A stretch of 64,000 nucleotides of DNA from Coriaria nepalensis (Eukaryota; Streptophyta; Magnoliopsida; Cucurbitales; Coriariaceae): the NCBI GenBank assembly GCA_027186245.1, contig CP114487.1:7497001-7561000 (forward strand). The letters run 5' to 3'. The notes beneath the pieces were generated by a model. That model saw only the letters and a list, made by a program, of their open reading frames with translations. It was not told the DNA's origin and ran no database searches. Below, in pieces: positions 1 to 11,560 of this stretch. How positions within the stretch are numbered: position 1 is the first letter of the stretch; each line of letters opens with the position of its first letter. The translations under genes were made by a program, and so were the position numbers.

Positions 1-1463
1 GATAAATGTGGGGAGACAAAGACATCATGAACTGAGGAATTAAGATCTTCAACATCATTAATAAGTATATATGACTTCCATTAGCTTTATGAATATGAGA
101 GGTACCATGATATGAATGAATATGGCAAAGAGCATCGGAAGAACTAGTCATATGATATGACTGGATGCACCAGAGTTAATAAGTCAAGACTAAGATAAAG
201 AAATAGGCTTACCTTAGAGCCCTAAGGTTGAAAAAGCTGAAACAATCATTTGTTGCACAATTTCAGGAGTAAGAGTAGTTTGGGCTATTATAGAAGATGA
301 ACTGGGAATGGTAGCTTGATGATTCTGAGGGCAAGTTAAACAATCTTTTATAGTGTAATATAATTTTTTACAATAGTTACAAAATTTGATAGCACAATTT
401 GCAGCAATATGACCATACTCCTTATAGAGGAAATATTGGACTCTACTCATATCCCGACCTTTCCCCTCCCTCAAGCTACATAAGCAACTAGATTAGATTG
501 AGATATCTATAAACTAGCTTGTGTAAGAAGACATTGCTCTTCAAGAAGTAGTTCCCCAAAACAATCATTTAATAATGGGGAATGAGCCTAATTAATCAAA
601 TTAAGGCGAGTAACTTCAAATTCAGGTCGTAATTTCATCAAAAATTGATCCCTCTTACATCACTCATTTACTGCCGAATATTAAGAAGCGATGTAGCAGA
701 TACCTTCATATAAATCACGTTAGACAATTCTCTCTATAAATTATGAAAACTAGAAAAATACTCCTAAATAAAAAGATTACCTTAATTGTAGTTGGCAATC
801 ACATACACTAACTAAAAAATGCCATGTTGTGTTGTCTTGAGTGTAAATTTTCTTCAAGTACTCCCTCGTTGCTTTCGCAGTTTCATATGACTTTAAATTG
901 AGCACAGGTAGAGGGTCAACTGACCCTAAAATGTATGTCATCATACGAGCAACTTTAACCGTCCATTGTGCCAATTTCTTAACATCTGTAGGAGCTGAAT
1001 ACTACCATCTAGATGGCCTGACAAGTCATTTCCAGTAACAAACATCTAAAATTGAAATTCGTAAGCAGAATAATTCTTAATCGTGAATCGGACAGTAAAA
1101 GAGTTAGAACTGTGGGTAGACATTATAAAATAATAAAATGTTCAGACAACAAATAAATTACTCCAACCAAATATCCACAAATACAGACAACACAAATCCC
1201 AAGTAGTAAAAAATTACTTCGTCAGGAGAAACAAAGTCAACCGAGAGAACCTCCGTTAACGAAGAAAACCACAAAGTACTACGTAGAACTTCGAAGAAAA
1301 CCCAACGAAGACCCTTGCTCACGTCAGTACACTACAGAGAACCTCCTAGAGTCGCAGAAGATGTGAGCAAGGAATCTGTCCACCACGAAAAGAACAACTA
1401 CTAGACTCGGCAACAGGTAACTAGAAAGAAAACCCTAACTTCGAATATTAAGTTTTGATATCA
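1..1463 (-). mobile_element. Ty1/copia retrotransposon, 5' internal part (gag), degenerate and cut by the window edge
   Basis: Read on the minus strand, this stretch runs from a primer binding site at about 1449-1463 (TGATATCAAAACTT, a decayed TGGTATCAGAGC) into a broken gag. One gag piece at 777-974 has the copia gag pattern AREYLKKIYTQDN. A second at 214-474 holds a zinc knuckle that has lost its first cysteine (LYKEYGHIAANC). Stops and frame changes separate the pieces, so it is not functional. Positions 211-280 closely match 45787-45856 of the copia element at 42556-47091, so both belong to one family. Protease, integrase and RT would lie left of base 1. The copia assignment is firm; the lineage is not. 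Confidence 0.8.
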
Positions 1464-1660
1464 TGTCATTGGACTGGATGCCCTCTCCTCCCAGAGTTTT
1501 CTCATATAAATAGTGAATGATTTAGTTATTATATTCTACAATCAAGCTAGTAATTAACGTAATATATGATAGTTAGTATAAAATATTCACAGCCAGCATA
1601 ATTACATATCAACAACAGCTAGCGTAATTAATTAAGATATGAATCCATGTGATCAATTGG
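1464..1660 (-). repeat. Probable LTR of the copia element at the left edge (outer end not located)
   Basis: The sequence beginning TGTCATTGGACTGG directly abuts the primer binding site, so it should be the end of this element's 5' LTR, read on the minus strand. The sister element has LTRs of about 256-284 bp. I could not find a convincing outer CA end or target duplication here, so the right border is a guess. AT-rich unannotated DNA follows up to the next gene's promoter. Confidence 0.4.
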
Positions 1661-2250
1661 TAGAGGTGACTCCACTACCGTCTTAAATAGATGATGCATT
1701 CAAAAGGGAGTTTGCTAAAAGGATGGATTACCCAGATGGAGCAAAAGCATAACATATTTGACTACTTTCTTTGTCTAACATTTTCTAAAAACTACGACGC
1801 TAGTAGTAGGCAATATGCAACAAAAGAAGACACTAGAGGTAGTGTGCGATTTGGGTGCCAAATGGAATGGATTTAGCGCTAATGAATGTCATTAGCATCT
1901 TTGTAGAGTTGCCTAAACTTCATAAGAGACAAAAGTCACAAAGCTATTATTATTACTAGTTTATTTATTAATTTTTTTTTTTTTTAATAACATGATGGCT
2001 ATGGTACTAGATGCTTATGCATACAAAATGTCAATAACTGCTGTCGAACAACACATAATTTGTAAAAGTTAGAACAATGAATGATCTACAATTTGTTTTG
2101 AGTTTTTTGATTTGTGGGGTAGAAAATAGAAAAACGAAAAATAATTGGGGTAAAGACTACTGGAACCGGACGAAAGAAAAGGTGGGGTTGGGGTTAGGAT
2201 ATGGATAGGAATTAGGATTGCGTTCCATATTTACAACTACGGCCTACAGG
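1661..2250. other. Intergenic region, no gene seen
   Basis: A 61-codon open frame at 1691-1876 resembles nothing I recognise and has no splice or promoter context. A T-rich run lies near 1970-1986. Nothing else is supported until the TATA-like box of the next gene. Confidence 0.5.
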
Positions 2251-2260
2251 TTATATAGAG
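2251..2260 (+). promoter_or_regulatory. Probable TATA box of the ATI1-like gene
   Basis: TTATATAGAG lies about 180 bp upstream of the ATG. The deduced leader (about 2285-2439) contains no upstream ATG. The transcription start itself is not visible, so this rests on motif and spacing only. Confidence 0.5.
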
Positions 2261-2439
2261 AGTGAGAGCGCATCAATTTTCCTCTAAAAGTAGGTTACCT
2301 AAGAATTCGGCTCTTTTTTCTAGTGCTATCGCGACTCCAAGTCTGTTATTTTCTGTTCATTTCGCGTTCAGGTCCTTAGGATTAGGGTTTAGCTTCTGAT
2401 CGATCTGATCCTCTCGGAACCACCACCGCTACCGCTGTC

Positions 2440-4039
2440 ATGAGTAGGGAAGTAGAAGCCGACTTCCATGATTGGGAGGTCCTCAACAACTCCGACGCTT
2501 CTGGCCTCGATTTCCCGTCGGCGGTGGCGGTTGTTGAGAATTCCACTAATTTTGAGGGAATCGAGGCTGATTCCGACTCTGAGAGCTTGATCAGGGCCGA
2601 TTACTTCTCTCTTGAGAATCAGGGGAGGTACGCCAAGGCTGTTTCGGACTGCGAGGAGGGATCCGTTGAGTCGGACAATCCGAGTTGGATTGATCCTGGA
2701 TCAGAGAATCGATACCGGAGGAAGAATTCGGGGGAGTTCTGGTCTGATTCAGCTAGTGATCGATCGTATGAGCGTAAAATTAGCGATGTCGATGCGAAAA
2801 CGGAATCGGTTCTTTCAGACACTATGAAGAGCCAAGTGACTGAGAGAGAGAATTTGGAGATATTGGGAGCTGTGGAGAGTGAAGCAAGCGGTTTTGATCC
2901 CAAAAGTGATATGGATTTCACAGTGAGGGCTAAGAACCAGTTGGATTTTAAAGCGTTGGATGAAATTCAGAACCGCGGTAGGGACGTGGGAAAGTTCTGG
3001 TGTGATTTGGGTGGAGATGAGTTGATGAAATTTGAGGATGTTGGAAAGGAGCGTGATTTGATGTACGGAAATGACTCGAGCATTGGGTCGGAAGTTGGAG
3101 ATGAGAGCTCGGTCGAAAAGGACGAAAAATTATCGGTAGAAGAAGTGAAAACTGTTGCGAAATTTGGTGGAGAAGGGAAGAGAAAGGTGGCGTGGTGGAA
3201 GGTTCCATTTGAGCTCTTGAAGTACTGTCTCTTGAGGGTTAATCCCGTCTGGTCTCTCTCTGTGGCGGCTGCTGTGATGGGCTTTGTCATTCTGGGAAGG
3301 AGGCTCTACAGAATGAAGAGGATGAACCAGAGCTTGCAGCTTAAGGTTACTGTCGATGATAAGGTCAGTTTTCTTTTTCCCCCTTTTTCTTCTCTTACTG
3401 GTCCAAATTTGTGAACTGGTGAAATGTAGAGAGAATTTAATCAACTGTTCATTTAGATAGACTCGTAGATTGGTTTTCGTGTTTATTTATCATTCCTCGT
3501 TTATTTATCTAATTCATTCTTCTCAGTAGGTGGCTCTCTACTCTCTTTTGTTTTTATGTCAATCGGGAAATCTGCTGGTTTTGCTTGCATATTTCTTTTT
3601 ACTTCCAATAGGAAAGAAGATTTTGATTTGGCCTTTTTCTTAAGAGGAACAGTTTAGATTATATGACAAAATGGTTCGGAACAAGTTTTACTTATGCACA
3701 TACAGTATATGGTTTCTTCCAATTAACATTTGGTTGGAAATCCTTATTCGAGGAAGGAATATATTTCTTTAGAAGATATTTACATGAAAGTTGTTCCTAG
3801 GTCCTAACCAGAGATAGAGAAACGTATAAATTCTTTTCCTACAGTGAATAACTCATCTTGAGATTTCTAACCCCCTCATATGAGTTCTACTGAACTACGT
3901 TCTGCAGAAGATGTCTCAGTTTATGAGCAAAGCGGCACGTCTTAATGAAGCATTTTCGGTGGTGAAGCGGGTCCCCATTGTACGGCCTCTACTGCCAGCC
4001 GCTGGAGTGAACCCTTGGCCTACCATGAGTATGAGATGA
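2440..4039 (+). CDS. ATI1-like: ATG8-interacting protein 1/2-like selective autophagy receptor (2 coding exons, 351 aa)
   Basis: Exons are 2440-3363 and 3908-4039, joined in phase 0 (AAG/GTCAGT donor, CTGCAG acceptor). The acidic, serine-rich, probably disordered N-terminus carries DWEVL at residues 11-15, which fits an ATG8-interacting motif (aromatic-x-x-L). A single membrane segment lies at about residues 271-287 (SLSVAAAVMGFVILGRR), and a short conserved tail follows (AARLNEAFSVVKRVPIVRPLLPAAGVNPW is split by no intron; key part RVPIVRPLLPAAG). This layout is that of plant ATI1/ATI2, which bind ATG8 and mark ER- and plastid-derived bodies for vacuolar delivery during stress. The open frame continuing to 3414 is intron read-through and was not used. 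Exon 2 makes the C-terminal match, which supports the splice. Choice between ATI1 and ATI2 is not possible here. Confidence 0.9.
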
Positions 4040-4764
4040 AGATTCTTATTCTTCTTCCCAACAACGGAAAGTATGTATATCATACAAAAGGGGCATGAAA
4101 GAATGCTTCCTGCTATATACATGCCGATTCCGTGTAATGTTTATGTACCGTTGGTGTGTGTAAGAAACCGTCTCCTCCTTGTCCCTCTTTTGTTGTGTAA
4201 ACAACAAGGTGAGAAGCATTTGCGTAGTGTAGGTGTAAAGTATAGATTATGTTATCATCGATTGGCATCTTTCTCTTATGTCTATGTATTAATTACAATA
4301 ATTTTTTCACATCCTCTGTTCCAGCTGTTGTGTAATAATGGTTACTGTGTTATAATAATAGTTACTAGACGTAATTACATATGTAATAATAGTTACTGTG
4401 TTACTAGACGTTGCCGCTGTTATGGTTGAGCATCCATTTGGGTGTCGTGAATTGGTGTACCTAATTCCACCTTCTCTACTCTCTGGTTTTTGTGATTCAT
4501 TCTCTTATTACCCACGCTTGTATCAGTCAGTTCTTAAGCCATTAAAAGCTACGATCCGCACTTTTTCGAGCTATCACGTGGTTCCAATTTAAAAATTGAC
4601 CTCATCATAGGTGTCACATGAATGACTTTTACTTTCTTTGGGAACGAAGTGTATAATCAATCATTCGCACTGTGTGGGAAGAAAAAAGAATGCACAACTA
4701 CAATGGTAGCCATTGAAGAAATTAGTATCTCATTTTGCTCATGACCAGATGCAATTGAGCTTTA
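4040..4764. other. 3' flanks of two convergent genes, no further gene
   Basis: This interval holds the 3' UTR of the ATI1-like gene from the left and that of the MOCS2A gene from the right. Open frames at 4073-4592 have no recognisable similarity. A short repeated TAATAATRGTTACT unit occurs at about 4333-4402. No clear boundary between the two transcripts is visible. Confidence 0.5.
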
Positions 4765-5073
4765 TTAGCCACCGCTAATGGGAGGTATTATAGCCAACTC
4801 GTCTTTATCTTTAACAAGGGTTGATTCAGCTATATATTCCTCATTCAGAGCAAGAACCGTGCACCCTCGGATCTCTTCTAGGCTTGGAAATTGGGTCTCC
4901 AGCCTCTTCAAACAATCTAAGGTAGTACTACTAGAAGGCACCTTCATTGGAAAATCAGTCAAGCCTGTAAGGCCTCGAGCTCTGGCAAAGAACAATACCT
5001 TTATCTCAACAAATGGGCTGTTGTTTTCTCCGGCTATGGTGTCTGTATTTTCATCTTTACTCCCTCCTTCCAT
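4765..5073 (-). CDS. CNX7-like: Molybdopterin synthase sulfur carrier subunit (MoaD/MOCS2A family, 102 aa)
   Basis: This small ubiquitin-fold protein carries sulfur, as a C-terminal thiocarboxylate, to the MOCS2B/CNX6 subunit, which converts precursor Z (cPMP) to molybdopterin in the cytosol. The sequence shows the MoaD pattern: [16 protein letters not shown] near the start, then a segment ending [11 protein letters not shown], with the essential terminal Gly-Gly. The start [10 protein letters not shown] at 5073 gives the normal family length of about 100 aa. The frame stays open to 5325, but a good acceptor (TTTTCCTACAG) ends at about 5108, so the upstream part is taken as intron or leader. 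The single coding exon is intact. Confidence 0.93.
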   Translation of the reverse strand: MEGGSKDENTDTIAGENNSPFVEIKVLFFARARGLTGLTDFPMKVPSSSTTLDCLKRLETQFPSLEEIRGCTVLALNEEYIAESTLVKDKDELAIIPPISGG

Positions 5074-5290
5074 GGATGAATCAGAAAATGTGATGCAGTT
5101 CGTCTGTAGGAAAAGATTATAGAAAGTTGTAACTTTAAAGCAAGACTTGTTTTTTAAAGAACCAGCTGCAGAGAGAGTTTTCATGCACACTGTGAAATCA
5201 AAATGAGCCATCGCCAACGTTTTTTGGCAGAAAAATCTTCGAAACAAGAGAGAGACCACTTGTACCACAAGCAAATTGTATATGTAAATT

Positions 5291-5365
5291 TTACAGCCCC
5301 AAGAAGAAAACAATCCCCAAAACACTTCCTATCCCAAGCTCCCAACTTCTCCACCGATCAAGCAT
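5291..5365 (-). other. Possible 24-codon upstream ORF or tiny peptide before MOCS2A
   Basis: An ATG at 5365 on the minus strand opens a 24-codon frame (starting MLDRWRSWELG, then a hydrophobic stretch) that stops at 5291. A CTTGATTGACAG acceptor-like signal lies just before it. It would be a leader ORF if this stretch is exonic in the MOCS2A transcript. There is no homology to support it. Confidence 0.2.
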
Positions 5366-5373
5366 AATATCAC

Positions 5374-6033
5374 CTGTCAATCAAGAAGACGTACATGTTC
5401 CTGCAGTCAGATCCTAGTATTTGAAATTTAGAATGGTCAGAGTAGTAACTTCTCATCAACTAAACATGGATTCTTAGAGCTGAATTCAGATAAATTTTAT
5501 CTGGTTGGTCAAACTATACTCACCACCCTCCATCCGCTTCTAGCGATTTTCTTTTGCTGCATTTCAAAACTCCAGTTTGACTATAGGTTTAAGGATACAA
5601 TTTATCTAGTTTTTCCAAACTCACATTGATTGACTGAGTTTCGCAGACAACAAATCTAATCTTCAAGACTTGATGAAACTCCAATATACTCACTAAGCCT
5701 AACCATGTCTAAATTTGACTTTCCACCAAATTAACTTGAATTCTCTGAATTGTGTACCACGCCACCTGCTTGGATCTTTGAAAATCGGTTCAGAGTGAAA
5801 TTTATGATCGGGATTAATACGAACTATCACAGATATGCGATTATGGAGATATGTACTTCGAAATTATGAATTAGACACATCGAAATTCAGCTATTAATAT
5901 GGATCTTAAAAATTCCTAACACTCGAGGATATCTCAAATTCAAGAAATTTTAGCTGCCTTGAACGGAATTGGACGGTTTCGATGAGCTCATAATCTCATT
6001 CAGCTCGCAATCTCACAAAGACACATATCAAAC
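5374..6033. other. Non-coding region between MOCS2A and the gypsy element
   Basis: No open frame or recognisable repeat is seen. If the MOCS2A leader exon lies at 11.4 kb, this is intron sequence. Confidence 0.45.
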
Positions 6034-6354
6034 TGATAGGACCCGATTTAGATAAATATGAATATGGCTAAACTTTATTTTGCAATTACCAAAACAATCA
6101 AAATAATATAGGTTGCCCTACGATTCGAGAAGTAAACCGTCTCTTTCTAAAAGTTCTTATTCTCCAAGTTTTTCAATAATGTAAACCCTAACCCTCCTCC
6201 TGCTTATTATCCTACTACTCTCAATTACCATAATAACCTCCACATAATAATAATACTAATAATAATATTACTAATACTAATAATAATAATGACTATGTTA
6301 TTATGCTAGGCCTTATTTCTCATAACATAAATATGCAAAACCGGCGGTCTAATA
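6034..6354 (-). repeat. 3' LTR of the gypsy element
   Basis: Starts TGATAGGACCCG and ends GGTCTAATA on the plus strand, and matches 11043-11335. It contains an ATAATAATACTAATAATA-type microsatellite longer than the one in the partner LTR. Confidence 0.85.
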
Positions 6355-6365
6355 TTACTCCTCTC

Positions 6366-7640
6366 TCAATGAAACACCTTGTCCTCAAGGTAGAAATCCA
6401 GAAACTGCTGGGCAATGAAACCGTATGATTCCCAAGTTGAATTGTGGGTCAGCATATCCTTCAACTTAATCAAGACTTGCCACATATCCTTCCTTCCCAC
6501 ATTTCCTTGCCGGATGCTGCATAGCTCAACTGGTTCCAGCAACTCTTCCATCTCAGATGTCAAGTTCGGCTGTCTTGTCGGAGAAGCCATATGAGGACCA
6601 ATGGCCTTGCGGAGCTATGATACATGAAATACCAGGTGAATCGCTGCTGTAGCCGGTAGATCAAGCCGGTAAGCTACTGCCCCAACACGCTCAACCACTT
6701 TATAAGGGCCAAAATAACGAGTTGATAGTTTCTCATTCTGCCTCCTAGCAAGATATTTTTGCCTCCTAGCAAGATATTTTTGCCTATATGGTTGAAGCTT
6801 CAAGAATACCTAATCGCTTATTTCAAAGTAGACCTCCCTCCGATGCCTATCCGCCTCCCGTTTCATCCTTTGTTGAGTCCGCAATAAGTACCCCTTCAAC
6901 TCTTCCAAAGTATCATCTTGCGCCTCTAAATAATGGTCCATCTGCAAAACCGAGGTATTGCTATGACCATAACGTATCAACAGGAGAGGGTCGCGGCCAT
7001 AGAGAATGTGAAAATGAGTGGTCTACGAGGTAGTGTGAAACGAAGTATTGTACCAATACTCGGCCCATGCCAACCATTGCACCCAATGTTGAGGGGTATC
7101 CGATACAAAACACCGCAAATATGTCTGTTTGGCCATCCGTTTGAGGTTGGTAGCGGAACTCCGCTTCAATGCCGTCCCTTGTAGCCAAAATAGTTCCTTC
7201 CAAAACTGGCTAAAAAAAACCTTATCGTAGTCTGACACAATAGACTCCGACACGCCGTGTAAGCGGACGACTTCCCGCGTGAAAGTTGTTGCTATGGTCA
7301 AAGCTGTATACGGGTGCTGAAGAGGCACAAAGTGTGCGTACTTGCTAAGGCAGTCAACTACCACCAAAATGATTATATGCCCTTCCGACCGCGCTAACCC
7401 ATCGATAAAATCCATACTCACCTCCTCCCAAACCTTTTGTGGCAACGATAAGGGTTGGAGCAGCCCCGCCGGAGACATAGCCGAATATTTGTGTCGTTGG
7501 CAAACATCATAACTTGCCACGAACTTCCCCACATCTGTCTTCATCCCAACCTAATACAATTCGGCTGCTAGTCGCTTATAAGTTTTTAACACCCCCGAAT
7601 GGCCCCGAATTGAGCTCCCATGAAACTCTTGTAACAGTCG
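6366..7640 (-). pseudogene. Gypsy integrase and chromodomain-like region, broken
   Basis: The upstream part shows the zinc-binding end of integrase (HGSSIRGHSGVLKTYKRL, then CQRHK), followed by the core with MDFIDGL and VSDYDKVF. The third catalytic acidic residue region is disrupted by a frameshift between 7023 and 7203 (the RYQPQTDGQTD motif is in a different frame). The last piece, 6366-6590, reads as a degraded chromodomain ending LEDKV. Not functional. Confidence 0.8.
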
Positions 7641-7839
7641 CGGTATATGTACCAACAATTTCATAATCACTACACGCTCTTGATACAACAACCGACCCCC
7701 CACAATTATGTACTCGGGGAACTCGTCACCACCCTTCTAAATAGCCTCCCTAATTTTTCCTAACTCCAAGTCCGCCGCCGCCTCTGACTCTAGCCCCACG
7801 ATATCTAATAGCAGCGGAAATGATATAGCGGCTAATTGG

Positions 7840-9158
7840 GGCCCCTATACTCATCTGGACAGTGCATCCGCAGCTCTATTCTCTAATCCCGAGCGATACT
7901 GAATTTCAAAATCATAGCCTAACAGCTTTGACAGCCAACGTTGATGATCTTTTGCGACCATATGCTGTTCCAACAAGTATTTCAAATTCCACTAATCCGT
8001 GCAGATGATAAACTGCCGACCCAACAAATACGGCCTCTATTTTTGTATCGTAAACACAATGGCCATGAGCTTGCATTCATAGAGGGACTTAAGATGGGCT
8101 CGTGGCATCAAAACCTTATTGAAATACGCTATCAGGTGTCCATTCTACATGAGGACAGCCCCTAACTCGTAGCCCGAAGCATCAATTTCCACTACAAAAG
8201 TCACTGTAACGTTTGGCAAGGCGAGTATTAGAACACTAGCCATTGCCCGCTTTAATTCGTCGAAATCTATGGCTGCTAATTCGCCCTAATGAAAGTTATC
8301 TTTTCTGAGTAGATCCGTCAAGGGTCGCGCGATCATGCCATATCCCTTGACCAATTTGCGATAATACCTGATTAGCCCCAAGAATCCCTAGAATTCCTTC
8401 AATGTTTTCGGTGTCGGCCAATCCAACATTGCCTCAAACTTCGCCCGATCCGCCGAAACCCCCTCACCCGATACAATGTGGCCCAAATTCTCAACACTAG
8501 GCTGCCCGAAAGAAAACTTATTCTCATTTTCATATAATTGTTGACCTTGTAGTTCGATCAACATAATCGTCAAATGGTCCACGTGCTCTTTTGTAGAGTG
8601 ACTATGGATCAAGATGTCGTCAAAGAATATGAGCATAAACTTTCTCAAGTATGGCTCAATTACCTTATTCATGAGCGACTGAAATGTTGTCATGGCATTT
8701 GTGAGGCCAAAAGGCATCACTAGAAACTCATAATGGCTTGCATGGGTTCAGAACATCGTCTTTACGGCATCTTCCCTCCACATCCAAATTTGGTGATAAC
8801 CTGATTTCAAGTTGAGCTTGGAGAACACCCTAGCTCCGTGTAACTCATCAAACAGCTCATTAATGATCGGAATAGAGAATTTATCCAGTACAGCCCCCTT
8901 GTTCAATGTGCGATAATCTATATAGAACCGCCAACTTCCGTCTTTCTTCTTAACCAACAAAATTGGGCTAGAAAATGGACTCATATTGGGTTGTATAATG
9001 CCCGCATCTAACGTCTCATTCACCAATCTTTCGATCTCTTCTTTCTGGGCCTGTAGGTAATAGTATGGCCACACATTGATTGGTGAAACCCCTTCCTTCA
9101 ATACCATCGAATGCTCGTGATCCCTTTGTGGGGGCAGCCCTTCGGGCATTCGAAACAC
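7840..9158 (-). pseudogene. Gypsy reverse transcriptase and RNase H region, broken
   Basis: 8748-9158 carries RT motifs (SPFSSPILLVKKKDGSWRF and LKSGYHQI). 8388-8720 continues in another frame with MPFGLTNA and the catalytic box as FFDDILI. About 7860-8260 reads as RNase H (EIDASGYELGAVL, later [10 protein letters not shown]) but contains stops. The two catalytic aspartates of the RT box are still present, although the frame is lost. Confidence 0.85.
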
Positions 9159-9578
9159 ATCACAAATTGGTTCATGACCTTTTGCATGGGCGTCTCCACC
9201 GCGCAGCCCTTTTCCTAGTCTACCCCTACGTGCGTGTTCACCTCGACCATAAACCCTTGCCCATCGCGCTCAATAGTTTGTAGAATTGTCTTCAAGGCCA
9301 CTAGAGTCTTACACTGACTTGGATCCCCTTTGAGCACCATGGTTTGCTCCCTACACCGAAACTACATTCTCAACAGCTTCCAATTCATCGTCATCTTGCC
9401 TTTTGAAGTCAACCACTTTATACCCAAGATCACATCCGAGCTGTCCAAGTCCAAGGGCAAGTAATCATCAATTACCTCCAACACTTACATCACTAATAGA
9501 AGGTTCTTGCAGGTATCCGCGCTCCAAACTGTAGTGCCTATACCAGAGTAACCCTGTGACTACCCGTCTTCTGCAATT

Positions 9579-11020
9579 CTAGGCCCAGTTTAGAATCACG
9601 CGGTTAGAGATAAAATTATGAGTGGCCCTACTATCAATAAGAACCACTACCCTATGCCCTTGAATTTCTCTTTTCAGCTTCATGTTGTGGTAGGGTGTAA
9701 AGCCGACCACTAAATTAAGCGACACTTCGGCCACGTCCAAATGGTGGTGCATCAAATCCTCATCCCCTTCCTCGTCCGTTTCTACCTCATCATCATCCTC
9801 ATCATCGACCATTAACATGTGGAGCCTCCTCTCCTTACAACGGTACCTAAGCGAGAATTTCTCGTTGTAATGAAAACACAACCCCTTTGCTCTTTTATTC
9901 GCCATCTCGGTCTTCGTCAACCTCTTGAAACTCCCCTCTGGGCGGTTTCCGGCTCTCCTCTCTCCTAGAGCCTCCTTACTGACGGTGATGGTTTGAGTCT
10001 GGAAGTTATAGTTCCCGGAATAGCCTTTTGTAATCAAACTGCCGGTGCTATTTTTTTCCTTTATTTTTTTTTGGCATTTTTCTTCTTCTCCACCTGTAAT
10101 GCCAAGTCCATATACTCCTAAAGTCGTTGCGGCTGAAGCAACCTCAAAGTGGCCTAAATTTTCGACTTTAACCCTTTGAGAAAATTTCCCTCCATGACCT
10201 CTGGAGAGACACCTGTTAATGGATCGGGAAGTAACTCAAACTTCTCCCGATATTCCAAGATTGTCCCCTCTTCCAGAAGGGCCAAAAACTATTTGTATAA
10301 GTCCCCATCTTGCGAGGTTCGGAACCGTACCATTACATATTGCTTGAATTCCACATACAACCTAATGGTTTGGCAATGTTCACACCATTGGAACCAAGAC
10401 AACGCAGGCCCCTCTAAATAGAGACCTGCTGCCTACAACTTTTCCTCTTCGGATAGTCTATTAACCACAAAGTACCTTTCCACCCTATAGACTCATGTGG
10501 TAGCATTCTCGCCTTCAAGGATAAGCATTTTCAACTTGAAAATTTGTGGGTCAACCCACAATCTGCCCTGCACCGCTGCATACTACCCTTGTCCCGCCCA
10601 TTGAGATTCCGCTGGAACCCTAAAATCAGCCCTTGGCGATCGTACTCTGCCGCTCGCGGCAGTTCCGGCAGTAAACCCACTTGTCAGTACTTGCTCTACA
10701 TGCTGACCCATTTTGGCCGACCTCCACCGAGGCGCTGCGGCCCTCAGCCCGCTGTCCAGGTCGCCCTTGAAAATGCCCCTAGCTTGACCGTCGAGGCCCC
10801 TCCCCTCCCCCCGTGCCGCCTGCCCACGGTCTCCCCCGTAGGTTGATCAGGGTTTGACAATGACCGAACTTGCATCTAGGTCAGTTTTAGCAACATCGCT
10901 TCCAACGACGAAAACTGTTGCTGCACTGTCGAGAAGTGTTCCCAATCATTGTTTTGATCGTCGATACTTCACTCTCCAATTTTTCCTCTAGTACTTCTAC
11001 CTTCTTCGTAGCCATCATTG
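9579..11020 (-). pseudogene. Gypsy gag and protease region, broken
   Basis: 9579-10037 holds a mutated zinc knuckle (CFHYNEKFSLRYRCK, missing its second cysteine), an acidic linker and the protease active site altered from DSG to DSR (VVVLIDSRATHNFIS). Upstream to about 11020, gag is frameshifted. The changed active site and lost cysteine show that it has been inactive for a long time. Confidence 0.75.
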
Positions 11021-11042
11021 ATCGAGTGCTCTGATACCAATT

Positions 11043-11335
11043 TAATAGAACCCGGTCTAGACAAATATGAATATGGCTAAACTTTATTCCACAATCACCA
11101 AAACAATCAAAATAACATAGGTTGGCCTACGATTCGAGAGGTAGACCGTCTCTCCCTAAGAGTTTTACTCTCCATGTTTTTCAATAATGTAAACCCTAAC
11201 CCTCCTATTGCTTATTATCCTACTACTCTCAATTACCATAATAACCCCCACATAATAATAATACTAATAATAATGACTATGTTATGCTAGACCTTATTTC
11301 TCCTAACATAAGTATGCAAAACTGATGGTCTAACA
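11043..11335 (-). repeat. 5' LTR of the gypsy element
   Basis: Runs from TAATAGAACCCGG to GGTCTAACA on the plus strand, and directly abuts the primer binding site at 11030-11042. The canonical TG at the inner end has become TA. Confidence 0.85.
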
Positions 11336-11421
11336 CACCAGACTCCGAGAAAATATATAATAGGGAGAAAATAGAGTAGAAGTTGACCGAAATAAAAAAA
11401 GTACAAATCGAAGTTACGCAC

Positions 11422-11560
11422 CGGTTGTCGACGCCGCCACCGAAGCTGCTAAGTCAGTCCACCGCCTCAGGTCACTCGTAGACTGACGGGCGAGAATGTT
11501 TTTGTGACTTGGAAGGAGATGGAGAGAAAGACTGACAGGCAAGAAAAAATGAACTACTCC
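11422..11560 (-). promoter_or_regulatory. Candidate 5' leader exon of the MOCS2A gene (speculative)
   Basis: On the minus strand this stretch is C/T-rich, free of ATG, and ends in a donor-like CAACCG/GTGCGTAAC at 11422. A TATA-like TTTAAATATTGG lies just upstream near 11598-11610. An ATG-free exon with a donor, in the same orientation as MOCS2A and its acceptor at 5108, would place the gypsy element in a leader intron. It could equally belong to an unrelated or dead transcript. Confidence 0.3.

Larger units (their letters stand above)
6034..11335 (-). mobile_element. Ty3/gypsy LTR retrotransposon with chromodomain-like end (about 5.3 kb, degenerate)
   Basis: LTRs lie at 6034-6354 and 11043-11335. 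On the minus strand the order is primer site (AATTGGTATCAGA, 11030-11042), gag, protease, RT, RNase H, integrase, chromodomain-like end, and a polypurine tract TTGAGAGAGGAGTAA at about 6355-6369. That domain order is Ty3/gypsy. The LTRs share most of their length but differ by many substitutions and indels, including a longer ATAATA run on the left. Frameshifts and stops break the polyprotein into at least six pieces. No convincing target duplication was found: the flanks read CAAAC and CACCA. It is an old, immobile copy. Confidence 0.9.

Noticed and set aside
2619..3444. Several long minus-strand open frames opposite the ATI1-like gene
   Set aside because: They are shadows of the coding strand with no recognisable products.
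5074..5325. N-terminal extension of the MOCS2A frame
   Set aside because: The family protein is about 100 aa, and a good acceptor lies just before the chosen ATG; the extension resembles nothing.
6788..7184. Plus-strand open frames in the gypsy element
   Set aside because: They overlap the integrase on the other strand and have no similarity of their own.
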